Source of the DNA: Datisca glomerata
Lineage: Eukaryota > Streptophyta > Magnoliopsida > Cucurbitales > Datiscaceae
Assembly: GCA_003255025.1 (NCBI GenBank)
Contig: QANY01011938.1
Span: forward strand, 511,100-575,099
Direction: 5' to 3'
DNA: 64,000 bases
Below the pieces are notes generated by a model. That model saw nothing but the letters and a program-made list of their open reading frames with translations, did no database searches and was not told the origin of the DNA. Shown one piece after another: positions 46,046 through 58,226 of this stretch (the stretch's first letter is position 1; each line of letters begins with the position of its first letter). The translations under genes were made by a program, and so were the position numbers.

Positions 46046-48640
46046 TTTGACCAGATCTACGGCTAGGAACAAAATCCGGCATTCATGCCGTTAAAAATCT
46101 CTCGGTATGAAAAGAAGCAACCCTTTGCATTTATATTATTCCAAAGGGTCGGAAAAAAGATATAAATTGGCCTTTTAGTGAAGCTGCAGCTACTCGAACT
46201 AAATGGCCTATGTATCTTTTTCAAAAAAATTAAACAAAATTTGTGTGGCTTACTTAACCAATATAAATAAAATGAAATAGTTTATGATTTCAAGCAAGCA
46301 CGAGGGCATACTTAACTAATATAAACAACTAAAATAACTCATTCATACAAATCTATTCATGGATTTCACTCCCAAAATGAAAATCTATTATAATTGTTGG
46401 TGACGATATAGAAAATCTACAAAAAAAACAATGCACTCACAGACAAAACAATGTTCAGTAAACAACACCCATAGTAGAACTTCCCAAGAATCTGAAAATG
46501 CATAGAAGATGAGATAATAAACTGGCCTATCTTTCTCCCACAAGCATATCTTTAATAGTAAAATAGTATAATTGAAACTTTTGAAAAGAAATGACTAATT
46601 TTTTATTTCTTCTATCATGCTTAATGAGAAGGCGTATAATCACCAAAATAAATCAAGTGAAATAAAAACAATAGTTGAAAATAGGCAAATAATTACATCA
46701 CCAGAAACTATACCAATGTCATATAAGCTTTGTTTCCTTTTTCTCAACTCGAAAGAAACTCTCTATAAATAAAATTCACAGTTTAAAGGTGATAACACAA
46801 TCTATTAGTATATTTTTATAAAGAAACCACAGCCCAAGTAATAAATATAATCAGTTTGTAGAAGAAGACCATCTTTTAAGATTCTACACTCTTCAAACTT
46901 CAAAGATCGCAATGAGACACAATAGCCTATTAACTTTTTTGTATAGGACAAATGCTAAAAGGAAAATCGATTGTTAATTCAATCTTTGTCATCCCTAAAT
47001 TGTATACTCACTTTTTAAAATTTGCACAATGGCTAGGTAACTTTAATTGATACAGACAAGTATTTGAATTGATACCGTGGTATTGTAGAATAATATTCAA
47101 GCAGAACTGAAATAATGAAAAAAGCACAAATTAATTTCTATAATCACGAGTCATGTCTAATACAAAAATCACATCAATGTAAACCAAAATTTGAATGCAC
47201 GATTAATAGTTGGCGATTCTATTTCGAACCTAGAAATTTAATATCACTAATTAGCTCAACCTGTAATAAGCCAAATATCACTAATTGGATCCAATTTAAT
47301 CATAGGAGTAGGGAGTGCAGAAGAAGTAACAAGCCAGCAAAATACTCTTCCTCAATAATTCATTTGAAGTAAAGACTCAAGACTATGCATGTACCAAAGG
47401 ATTTCATTCAGGAGGAACTATCTGATCTCATGGGACATGATCCCCAATCCTCACTGTGTCTGAGGTCAACGATGGTCAAAGTCCTTCTATGACCGTTGAG
47501 CTGCGCTATTAATGGAAAACCATCCCTTCATAGAAATGCTACCTATTGGAAATTCCACAAAGGAAAAGGATTAACTACCTTATGGGGATGAGGATCGAGT
47601 CTAAAAGGAAAGCAATTCCCCCAACAAGGAGATACGTCCAACCTAGACAAGCCTCATATATATATATATATGATGGCAACTCTCACAAATGGTAATGCAA
47701 TCTCAACTAGCCTAAGCTATCCTAAAAAATCTATCGTCAAAGTGTAGTAGCTTGGACATCTCACTGCTATTTAATTAAGACTTTTGCAGATTTCTCGTCA
47801 CATTTATAACTAGAAATAAAATCGTCGAGTGACTTGTGCCGTCACATGTTTTTCACACTTATAGAAATGATATTAATGTCGGCATATACTAACGGAATAT
47901 CAATGAAAAAATGACAGAACAACTAAATAGAAACGAAGATAGAAGTTAAGAGATAGATATAAATGGTCTAAAAAGCTTATAAATCAATTATAACTATGTT
48001 TAAGATCAAAGTTGGTATTCAAAACTTAGCATTTTGGTCTATCAAAAAAGACATTAAATGGATTTCTACTTGAAACTTCAAAATAACTATTTGGACACAA
48101 CAATAATATCAATTGGCACCACTAAAATATCATAAGTAGTACTAGTAGCTATTTGGATACTATTTAAAAACAAGTAGCTATTTGTAATGTTTAAGTAACT
48201 GATAAACACACGACAAGTAACAACTTGAATGTATAGATTACTTGAAATAATTAATTAAACCGACTAGGGGTTATATTTTTGTAACAGATAGAAATGATAT
48301 TTTTTTTTATAAACAATCCCTTGGCAAAGAAAAATTACAATTTTAAGACATGACCTCTCTCTGTTTTTTAATGAAATTTAGCATTTTCTACAAAAAGAAA
48401 AGATTAAGTTTTCCATTTAGTTTAAAATTTTGGTTGAAATAAGTGACGGTTAGATCGAAGTCTAGCAAAAATATGTTACTAGACATTGTTCTAGCGAGTA
48501 TAATTTTTTATTAAATCAGAGTTTAGCACGAGTTATTGTAATATTATCTCCTAAAAAAAAGTCATATTTGGTTAAAAAAATATTAGTGTCTTGATTTCAT
48601 TTTTTCAATTTTTATAGTCACCTAAAATCAGCTTTTCAAC
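46046..48640. other. AT-rich spacer
   Basis: No coding signature. 47440-47700 is less AT-rich and resembles degraded LTR or other repeat sequence, with an (AT)n run at 47657-47671; no ends found. Confidence 0.55.
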
Positions 48641-49590
48641 AAAAATTCACCAGCATATTTCCTGATTTCCATTTTCAAATACTATTCCTGCTGTGTACTA
48701 CGGCTAGTTGACAACATTGCAAACCCACTTTCTTGGAGGATCTTCAGCGTGAGTTTGAGAATTAAACCCAAGCCATCTTCAAGGAGGCTTGCTGGGAGTG
48801 AACAAAGAAGCTTCGTTATCGGCTCTGATACGGTAATGCTAAATGTGGTATGAGGGATCGTAATTCTATGATAATCCAATCTCGGCTCTTTGGATCCCTC
48901 TCCTCTCTCACTCTCACTCTGTCTATGTCTCTCTAATTCTTTAAATTTTCAGAAGTTATTTTTAATTTGTTTCAGTTCTTTTTCTCTTTTGAAATTCATT
49001 GATTACTCATTATCATCTAATTGCACCCTTTCTGTGTAATCTGCTCGAAGCCCTGGTTCTTGTAGAGGAAAAGCTCATTTTAATCGTTGTTTTAGTTATA
49101 TTCCCTATACCTTTTCTCTTGATTTGCAATCTTTTGGTTCCTGTAAATTGTGGTTCAAGAACAATTATAAAGGTAGGTCTTGTAAGTTATATAATTGAGT
49201 CCGGAGAGTTGAAAATATTTTCGTGTAATCCACCTTTCAGATACCGTCTTACAGTTACGGTTCATTTTCTTCATTCTTCCCACTATTTTCTTCTGTTGCT
49301 TCACTCCTTTTTTAATTCCTTATCATTTTCTGGGTTACGGTACAGCTTCAGCTTTGTTTCTAAAGGAAATTGTATTTTCTTCTATTTGTTCAAGTCCGGA
49401 CTAGCCGAGATGGAAGTTTGAACAGTGAAAAGATCTTTCATTTTACGGAGGCACACTTGGCAGATGAACATGATATTTGCTCATCTCCACTTCTAGCAGC
49501 CGGATGATGGATACCATAAGCTCGAACTGTGACTAAAAACTACCTCTACTCCAAATTTACTTGTTCTCTCCATACGACCGTCCATCTTAA
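48641..49590. other. Region upstream of the F-box pseudogene
   Basis: Contains a pyrimidine-rich stretch with tctctctcactctcactctg (48897 on), plausible as 5' leader of the F-box gene. Open frames here show no family signature. Confidence 0.45.
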
Positions 49591-50335
49591 ATGGCCGAAT
49601 CATCACGTTCAGCCTCATTGCGTCAAAAACGAGAAATGGTAGACCCTGATAGGATCAGCTAGCTTCCAGACCATCTTCTTTCCTTCATACTCTCATTCCT
49701 TTCCACAAAACAGGCTGTTGGAACAAGCATCTCGTCGAGTAGGTGGAAATCACTCTGGACATTGGTCCCTGTTCTTGACTTTGAGGAGAAGGAATACACT
49801 CATTGCCAGAGTCCTATTGAGGACCATCAGCTAAATGATATGAGCTTTACCCAGATTGTTTATAGAAGTCTGGATGAAAACAAAGAGCCAGTTCTAAACA
49901 AATTCCATCTCAATTGTGGTGAACTTGATGACATGTTAGACATCGCAATTTGGGTATGTTACACATTGATGCGTGGCGTCAAAGAGGTGGAAATATGCAT
50001 CACTAGTTACGACCCAAAAGATGAAGAGCCGGTCAATGAAACTTGCCTTGCAGATTTACCCTTTAGTCTCTTCACAACCAAATCCCTGGTGATTCTGAAA
50101 TTAAGCCTCGGGGTATACTTGGCTGTTCCTAACTCCGTACACCTTCCTAACCTCAAGGTTTTACAGCTCCAAGGAGTGAATTACGAAAACGAGGGCACTG
50201 TTCAAAGGCTCTTCTCTAGCTGCTCTGTACTTACTGATCTAAATGTACAAAGATTAGTGCTTGATAATGTACTTACTTTTGGCATATGTGTGCCGACTCT
50301 TAAAAGTTTGAGGATTATGTTTGAGATTTGAGAGG

Positions 50336-51108
50336 TGAACAGGAAAAAAATCACCTGTACAGAAAGAACGGTGAAATGGGAGACCTCGTCAGAATGGCAA
50401 AAAACGCTGAAGCAGGAGATCTCGTTAGAACGGGAAAGAATGCTGAAGCAGGGAACCTTCGCTTTTGGAATGGAAGACTATCACTTCTGGAATGGGTAAC
50501 TGACGCTTCTGAACATGGGGACAATCGCTTTTGGAAAGAGTGACTATCGCTTCTGGAACGGGGGGGCTATCGCTTCCAGAAAGGGTGACCATCACTCTCA
50601 AAACATGATAGAACATCAAAATGGAAAGGAGGGCTCAGACTGACAGTAAAGTGGTTGTGATTGATTGGCTCGAACCACGAGGAACCACCAAGTGGCTATG
50701 ACAGATTGAGTTGCTGAGGACAAAATAGTTGAAAGGAATGCGTAAAATAAATGAGCCCATGCTTGAAAGCAATCCCATCAACGGAAAGCATAGGAGATGT
50801 GACCATCCCCTTTTTATTATTCTTATTATTGTAAGGCCTACAAGTACATGCTCATGTAAAAAGAAAAAGGAGGTGAGGAAGAGACCTAAGCGAACCTCAA
50901 CTAAAGGCACTGTCATTCCTCTCTTCTCTCATCAACAACTGTGTAAAATGCTTGACACAAGTGGATATCAACAATCTTCCCGTGATTTTTCTTCCCTTTA
51001 AAGATTTTCCATGTATATGATGATATCTTTATCCTCTCTTTCTCTCTTCAAATTATATTTTTTATTATTTATTCGTAGAGGGTTTTTCATACAAAAAAAT
51101 CATTTACA
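50336..51108 (+). repeat. 5' LTR of the non-autonomous element
   Basis: Contains degenerate 22-bp-scale repeats of cgcttctggaacgggggact (50455-50590), then sequence collinear with the 3' LTR up to ttcttattattgtaag and cttcccgtgatttttctt. Confidence 0.9.
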
Positions 51109-51409
51109 TTTTGGTGCTTTCATTAAAAGTGAGAGAAAGACTCAAGAAATCCCTCCCAAAATGCCAAAAACCAAATCAAACGCCCCCTGGACAATGAAAA
51201 AGAGAACAAAAACGACAATAGGTTGGAAGCAGAGATGAGAACGACAACAAGTACAGAACTGGAAATAGAACAGAAAATGGTAAACTCGTTCCTTGCATAT
51301 TCGATTGGCTTATTTCTTTTACATCATGATCAACTTCTAAAAAAGAGAAAAAAAGAGAGAGGAAGGAGATCAGAAAAGAAATCCATTCGAAGGAAAGATG
51401 AGTTAAACA

Positions 51410-52790
51410 AATAAGAGCTGATAAGAAAAGAAGAGCTCAGAAAGTTTAGAAGAGCTTAGAAAGCTCAGATCAGAAAAGCTCAGAAATTTCAGAAAAGCTT
51501 GTAAAACACAGACAAAAAAAGCTCATAAAACTCATATCAGAAGGGCTCAGAAAGCTTAGATCAGAAAGCCCATGAAATAAAAAAAAAGTTTTAAGAAAAG
51601 ATGAAGTCAGAGTTTCAGAAAAGTCAAAGTTAAAGCTTCAAAACGGAAAAGTTGAAGTTCAGAACAGGGAAACTTCAGCTCTTCAGAAAAGAAAAACTTA
51701 GAGTGTTAGAATTTTAGAACACAAATCTGAAAGGATTTTAGAAAAGAAATTCGTTAGAAAAGAAAAAAGAGTTGGGAAGGAATTTCAGAGCAAAAAAGAG
51801 AGTAAAAAACTAAGCAAAGAAGACCACATTCAAATCTCTTAGAAAGGGAAAGTCAAGAAAGCTACCACTCAAATGTTAGAACAGGAAAACTAAGGAGACT
51901 GTGTTTAAATGTCTTGAGAATGGGAAAGAAATGCCATGACGGTGGGAAAGAAAATGTCTCAAGAACGGGAAAATATTTAGAACGGGAAAGAAATACTCTG
52001 ACTGCAAGAAATGAAATGTCTGGAAAATGGGAATGGAAAAACTCATTATAATAGGAACGACTATGAGTACGGAAAATTGGTACATCATCCACTACGGGAA
52101 CGAAAACGGAAATGGAAACTGCTATGAGTACGAAAACGGGAATGGAAAAGAAAATATGGAAACAACAGAAACTCTACCAACAAATGCAGAACGTCAAACT
52201 CAAACTCGTGTGATGCAATTATGGAATAGTATACTTGCTCCTTATTCATTTCAATAAATTATTATTGTTCTTGTAAAAACATTCTTGTCACAGATCTTAA
52301 ACGTACGAGAGAAGGAAAATAAAAAATAAAGAAATGGGAGAAACTTTATCGCTGAACCCATACTGAAGAAAATGAGAGAACCTCATCAATGAGGCCATAA
52401 CAAAAGAAACAGGGGAACTTTATCAATGAGCCCGTAACAAAAGATATGGGGAAACACTATCAATGAGCCTATAGTAAATCAAAACGATATCATGGTTCTA
52501 TGGAAAGTCCTTGGGAGTGTCTACGGACACCGTTCGTAGAAGGAAATCAACATGAGGCCATGGTTCTACTGAATGAGCCTAAGTCTTTGGGAGTGTCTAC
52601 AGACACTATTCTCAGAAAGAAATCAAAATGAGGCCATGGTTTTACTGAAAGAGCCTAAATCCTTAGGAGTGTCTACAGACATCGTTCTCAAAAGAAAATC
52701 AAAACGATATCATGGTTCTATGGAAAGAGTCTAAGTCCTTGGGAGTGTTTACGAGTACTGTTCTCAGAAGAAAATGTGAAAAAAGTCCAC
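51410..52790. repeat. Internal tandem repeats of the non-autonomous element
   Basis: Three arrays: cagaaaagctcagaaagctt-type (51415-51570); aacgggaaagaaat-type (51880-52160); and an approximately 90-bp unit with ccatggttctactgaa, gagcctaagtccttgggag and tgtctacagacac (52480-52780, three to four copies). Confidence 0.85.
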
Positions 52791-53199
52791 GGCCTAGATG
52801 GCTAAACCATTGAGAGCGAGAAAAACATTCTCTCTAAAATGTGGACAAAAGGTCGGTGGCCTAGATGCCAAAGCCCTTGAGAGTGGGAAAAATCTTCTCT
52901 CTAAAATGTGAAAAATAAAAAAAAAGTCAAGGAGAAAAACACACAAGGGATTAAACAAAATGTAAGAAGGAAAATGAAATGTCTTCAAAATAGAAAAATC
53001 TGGAGAGCGGAAAAGAAAATATCTTAAGAATGGGAGAATGAAGGGAAAGTAATCATCATCGACAGCGAGCTGGCAAAAAACTTAATCGACAAACACAAAG
53101 CACATAAGAACAGAAATGGGCAGACATAACGATAGAATAAGAAAGGACAAACCATTACACCTCAATAAATGAAACTTATTGAATTTAATGGGGGGCAAA

Positions 53200-53983
53200 T
53201 GAACAGAAAAAACCACCCAAGACATGTGTGCAGAAAGAATGATGAAGCAGGAGACCTCGTTAGAACGCTGAAGCGGAAGACCTCGTTAGAACGAGAAAGA
53301 AGGCTGAAGTGGGGAACCTTCACTTCCAGAATGGGGGACTATTGCTTCTGGAACGGGGGGCAAACGCTTTTGGAATGAGTGACTTCCACTTCTAGAACGG
53401 GGGGCAATTGCTTCTGGAACGGGTGACGCTTCTGGAACGGGGGACTATGACTTCTGGAACGGGGACTATCGCTTTCAGATTGGGTGACCATCACTCCCAG
53501 AACAGGACATAACATCAGAACGAAAAGAATGGTCAGACTAAAAGTCGAGTGGTTATGATTGATTAGCTCGAACCACGAGGAACCATCAAGTGGATATGAC
53601 GGATTGAGTTGTTGAGGACAAAACAACTGAAAGGAATAAGCAAAATAAATCAGCCGAAAGCATAGGAGATGTGATCATCCATTTTTTATTATTCTTATTA
53701 TTGTAATGTCAATAAGTACATGCTCATGTAAAATAAAAAAGGAGGTGAGGAAGAGACCTAAACAAACCTCAACTAAAAGGCACTGCCCTTCCTCTCTACT
53801 CTCATCAACAACTATGTAAAATCCTTGACACAAGTGAATATCAACAATCTTCCCGTGATTTTTCTTTCCTTTAAGGATTTTTCACGTAAATGATGATATC
53901 TTTATCCTCTCTTTCTCTCTTCAAATTATGATATTTATTATTTGTTTGTAGAAGATTTTCCATACCGAAAAAAATCCTTGACA
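53200..53983 (+). repeat. 3' LTR of the non-autonomous element
   Basis: Homologous to the 5' LTR; the cgcttctggaacggg repeats are present again at 53310-53480 with a different copy number. Confidence 0.9.
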
Positions 53984-54848
53984 AGAGGCATTATCATTTT
54001 AATGAGTATTATCCCGTGAATGTGCTAGAAATATGTGCCCCTGCTCTTGAACATCTTTTTCTCAGTGACTCTCTGGTCTCAAAGATTTTCTTTGAACAAC
54101 TTTTCTAGCATAGTTGAAGCGCATGTTGATGTCGAATTTTATCAATACTGTCATTTCCTTGGTTGGCCTGAAGATCCGAGTTATTGTGATGAGGTCGCAA
54201 AGATAATTGGAGAATTACATAATCTCAACAGTCTGACATTAGATTCTGTAACCACCCTAGTAAGTTGCTGGCTTTGGGGTGGGGGGGGGGGTTGGGGTTC
54301 ATTTGCCTTCCGTGCTTATACAGTCTTCTATCTTCTTGTCATTTATTCTCTGCAGTTCATTCAGCATGCTTTCTTTTGTCCTCTAAACTTTCCAAATTTG
54401 ACGCACTTGACCATATGTGCTGGATGTTGTCAGTGGCGTAAACTTATAATCTTGCTTGAACAGTCTTATAAATTATAAGTGCTCAAGATTTTTAAGGTTT
54501 GCTGAAATGTCTTGCGAGTGTGAGCTGTTACTTAATATTTTAGTATGTAATAATCTATATAGTTTGTCTCAGCGCAGGGAAGGTGATAGGCAAGTTGATG
54601 GAGATTGTTTGGATCACCAAATTGTTCTTAAGTTTCAGCCATCACATCTTACTACTTTTTATTTTGATGAATTTGATGGCTTGGAGCATGAGTTTGAATT
54701 TGTCGAGTATCTTTTAAAACATGGTAAAGTCTTGAAGGATATGAAAGTTTGTCCCGGTAAATTTTGTTTGGTCAAGCGATTTCATTTCTCAAGTGACTAA
54801 CAAGGTTTCCAAGGAGCTTTCTAGAATGTAGATTTTCATGTGGTCGAC

Positions 54849-55424
54849 AAATATCTTTCATAGGGTACGTATACATAAATTGTTTTGAAGTTCAAAAGTG
54901 AATTTTCTCATTACTTTTGACGAATCTCCTGACTTGTTTCAAAAGATCGAATCTCCTGACTTACTGTCACTCTTGTGTCAGTGTAATTGATTTTCATTTT
55001 GCTCATTCATAAACCTTAACTGATGCAACAGGCTTTGATGGTAAGCAACAGATTTGCAAGGGATATGAGGTGTCAATCCTCAATTTGTTGATTACCAGTA
55101 CTGGGCAGCTGGTTTCAAAGGTAATGGTGGAAGAGCTATAGCTGATTTTCACTTTTGTTGGTTATTGTTTAGCTGTTCAAATTGCAGTAGTATTTTTGCA
55201 TATTCTTTTTGGTGTCTGTTCCAAACAATCTGTTACTTTTCTTTAAAAAAAGAAAGAAAGAAAAAGAATATGTTTCATTGCAATCAAATAAAAAAATTTG
55301 ATCAGTAACAGTCAGGGAACCTTTCGTTTTCCTCTTCCATTAATTCCTCTGCACGTTACTATTGTCTACTGAATGGCAGAGGAAAAATTGATTTAACAAG
55401 ATAACATATAAATGATTGTAACAT
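54849..55424. other. 3' flank of the F-box pseudogene
   Basis: No family signature. A short duplicated phrase (atctcctgactt, 54924 and 54950) is present. Confidence 0.5.
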
Positions 55425-56340
55425 CATCACCTGGTGAATGAGTGTTGATTGACAAAAAAAATTACTTGAACCTTTCAAGTAGTGATCTTTATTCTGGATG
55501 TCAAAACAAGTAATTACTTGAAGGGTTCAAGTAATTGTATCTGACTACTTGAACCCTTGAAGTAATTGTTTATGTCTACTTGAAGGGTTCAAGTAGTTAT
55601 TTTTTTGTAATCAATAACCCATACACCAGGTGACTTTAAATGGTTCAAGTAATTGTTTATGACTACTAGAATCTTTCAAGTAGTTATTTTTTATTTGCTC
55701 AGTCAGCAATCCAAACACCATGTGACTACTTGAATGGTTCAAGTAGTTTTTTGCATCCAAAAAATAAGAGAAAATAAACGTTGAGTACTTGAAGGGTTCA
55801 AGTAGTTTTTATGATAAATTGAACCCTTTGAGTACTCAAGGTTCATTTTCTCTGATATTTTTGGACATAAAAAAATGCGCAAGCAGTTATAAAAAACTAT
55901 TTGAACCCTTTAAGTAGTCATAAAAATCTATTTGAACCTTTCAAGTAGTCATAAAAAGTTACTTGAACCCTTCAAATAGTCACCTGGTATTTGAGTTGCT
56001 GACTAACAAAATAAAAAATAACTACTTGAATGTTTCAAATAGTCATAAACAACTATTTGAACCCTTCAAATAGTCACATGGTGTATGAGTTGTTGACTAA
56101 CAAAAATATTATTTGAACTCTTCAAGTAGTCTTAAACAACTACTTGAACGGTTCAAGTAGTTATAGAAAGCAAAAAAATATTTCAAGTACTAACATTCAT
56201 TTTCACCTTTTTTTAGACGCAAAAAAGCTTAAGTAATCATAAAAAAAAGTATTTGAACCTTTCAAGTAGTCGCTTGGTGTTTGAGTTGCTGGCTGACAAA
56301 ATAAAAAATAATTACTTGAACCCTTCAAATAATTTGCTAA
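55425..56340. repeat. Foldback-like array of palindromic actacttgaa...ttcaagtagt motifs
   Basis: About 19 copies of a 22-23 bp near-palindrome (actacttgaa/ccc or ggg/ttcaagtagt) spaced by 10-60 bp. The spacers form a larger inverted repeat: left-side caataacccatacaccagg and gtcagcaatccaaacacc are the reverse of right-side cacctggtatttgagttgct. The turnover point is at about 55820. Small hairpins are thus nested in a large one. Confidence 0.88.
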
Positions 56341-57045
56341 AAAAGAAAAATGTGTTTCGTTGAATAGAAGAGAAGAAAAAGAAGAAGAAATATGATTTTA
56401 TTGTGCATTGGAAAGGAAAAAAGAAATGATGAAGAAATAGAGAGATTACAAGTGGTAATGCAAAGTTGGTGAACCAGATGTATAAAATTTCTTATTTTCA
56501 AAATGGGGTATAAATTTTTTAGTTAAGTTCAAAAGGATATATTTATCCAAATTACCCAGGATAATTCTACACTGAATAAGTTGAATTGAGTTTTAATTGA
56601 TCAAATAATGTGTTAGTCATTAGTTAAATAATGAACATATAAATAATAAATCATTTTAATAATAAAAATAATTCTAAAATTACTAAATTTAATTATTTAA
56701 ATAATATATTAATCATTTATAAGTAGATGTTTAAAAAATTAAGTCAAAACGGCCCTTGTTGTTCAAAGGCATTATCTTTTAGAAATGATACTATTTAGAC
56801 AGCTTTTTAATTCTAAAATCAAATTTATCCAATTTTTTTGAAAAACATCAAATATAGCACATTTAAAAAATAATAATTAATGTTGTAAATTTCATTAAAT
56901 TTAATCATTTTTCCTATTTAGTTAGTTTCTAATTCACCATTTTATTATGTAATTTAAATATATAATCATCCCTTTTTTCTCTCTCTCTCTATATTTATAT
57001 CCATTAGATATTTCTCTCTCCCCTAAAATACTCCCCCCCTCTCCC
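56341..57045. other. AT-rich spacer
   Basis: No gene recognised; pyrimidine-rich at 56975-57045. Confidence 0.6.
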
Positions 57046-57053
57046 CCCAAAAT

Positions 57054-57438
57054 TAGGGGTGTTCACAGTTCGGTTTGGCAATAAAACTGAATCGAATCGA
57101 ATCGTGAATGCTAAAAGAATCGAGCCGAACTGAATCATGAGTTTTGGTTCAGTATAATTAATTAAAAATATTTTTTAAATCATTTTTAAATGAAATTATT
57201 GAAAAAAATAAAAAAAATTGTTTTGGTTTTATATGTAATTATATATAAAAAATAATATTAATTTAATACTTCGGTTCAGTTCGGTTCGAAAACCACCGAA
57301 ATGTTGAACCGAACCGAAACTTCAATTCGGTAATAAAATTGAACCAAAACTTCAGTTCGGTAATAAAACTGAACCGAACACAATAAAGAACCGACCGAAC
57401 CAGTAACTTTCGGTTCGGTTTGGTTTTGAACACCCCTA
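57054..57438. mobile_element. hAT-type MITE, 385 bp
   Basis: Begins TAGGGGTGTTCA and ends TGAACACCCCTA, a perfect 12-bp terminal inverted repeat, with the 8-bp duplication CCCAAAAT at 57046-57053 and 57439-57446. The interior is rich in ttcggttcggtt-type sequence in both orientations. The 8-bp duplication points to the hAT superfamily. No coding capacity. Confidence 0.95.
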
Positions 57439-57446
57439 CCCAAAAT

Positions 57447-58086
57447 GGGCTTTATATACGAGTATATTTAACATTACAACCGAACATGTTATAAACACAC
57501 ATAAATAGTATGTGCTTTATGTGTGTTTATATATACACACACATATATTGTATATATAGTTAAAAAATTGTAATACTTGTACAATGTTTGACACACCATA
57601 ATACTGGATCGTAAAACTGTGTTTCATGATTTGATCCGAAAAAAACCTATTTGAAACTCATTAGCATATTATTTTATATTTTTAACTATAAAATAAACTA
57701 TTTCATTCATACTACTAAAAAACATAATAAGTAAATTTAAATTTATCCAAATAACAATAATTAATACACTAAAAAAATGATTTAGAAACATCATCATTTA
57801 TTTATGGTTACACTCAATAGTATGACATAGCATTTTTTTTTCTCAAACCCAAAAAGTCACTGTATGTAATTAATTTTGTGATCCAAAGTGATCAATAGAA
57901 TATAGCATTTGAATTTTGTTCCAAGAGCTTGTAAGGACTAACATATTAGCCATTTGCACTTGCAATTGTTTATTTTACCATGAAGGAACCTACACTATTT
58001 AAGCATGAACAACTCAGATCGAAAAGAAATTACACCGAATATACAACAATGGGTCTAAAATATTTGATCCTACTAGGGAAAACAAA
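57447..58086. other. AT-rich spacer
   Basis: Contains a TATACACACACATATA-type microsatellite at 57522-57560; no genes. Confidence 0.6.
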
Positions 58087-58226
58087 AAATGAGGAAATAT
58101 AATTTGTGATTTGTCCTCAGTTACACCTGCAAGTGACTTTCTGTTCCTTATTGCCAAAGGTAGATGGCGAGGTATAATCATGGTCTTCTTGTTGTCTCTA
58201 ACAACATTTCCACCCAACTCCAGCAC
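58087..58226 (-). pseudogene. Histone H2A fragment
   Basis: The - strand reads [28 protein letters not shown], then RKSLAGVT. This is the second half of the H2A fold (consensus VLELAGNAARDNKKTRI.PRH.QLA.RND.EL..LL..VT) with a small in-frame deletion replacing DEELSKL. Nothing of the N-terminal half or of the C-terminal tail is visible. No promoter, intron or poly-A tail is seen, so it is an isolated dead fragment. Confidence 0.85.

Larger units (their letters stand above)
50336..53983 (+). mobile_element. Non-autonomous LTR retrotransposon (LARD-like) with AGAGG duplication
   Basis: LTRs 50336-51108 (773 bp) and 53200-53983 (784 bp) begin TGAACAG and end TTACA/TGACA. They are flanked by AGAGG at 50331-50335 and 53984-53988. 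ttttggtgctttcatt follows the 5' LTR as the primer binding site region, and ggggggcaaa precedes the 3' LTR as a short polypurine tract. The 2.1-kb interior carries no recognisable gag or pol and is built of A/G-rich tandem repeats, so mobility must have depended on other elements. Confidence 0.93.
49591..54848 (+). pseudogene. F-box/LRR/FBD-type pseudogene split by an LTR element
   Basis: Starts at ATG 49591 (MAESSRSASLRQKREM). The F-box follows at once, with TAG (49660-49662) in place of the usual Glu codon: DRIS-stop-LPDHLLSFILSFL, then TKQAVGTSISSSRWKSLWTL. Leucine-rich segments continue to 50330 (LPFSLFTTKSLVILKLSLGV, VHLPNLKVLQLQGVNYENE). The retroelement 50336-53983 interrupts, and after the duplicated AGAGG the gene resumes with HYHFNEYYPVNVLEICAPAL, a frameshift, and LGWPEDPSYCDEVAKIIGEL. 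An inferred intron (54260-54355, gtaagt/ctgcag) leads to FPNLTHLTICAGCCQWRKL and the FBD domain EGDRQVDGDC, FDGLEHEFEFVEYLLKHGKV, LKDMKVCP. F-box/FBD proteins are substrate receptors of SCF ubiquitin ligases. Early stop, insertion and frameshifts leave it non-functional. Confidence 0.92.

Noticed and set aside
47440..47700. Possible LTR or tRNA-like segment
   Set aside because: Less AT-rich and reminiscent of LTR sequence, but no termini, duplication or cloverleaf could be found.
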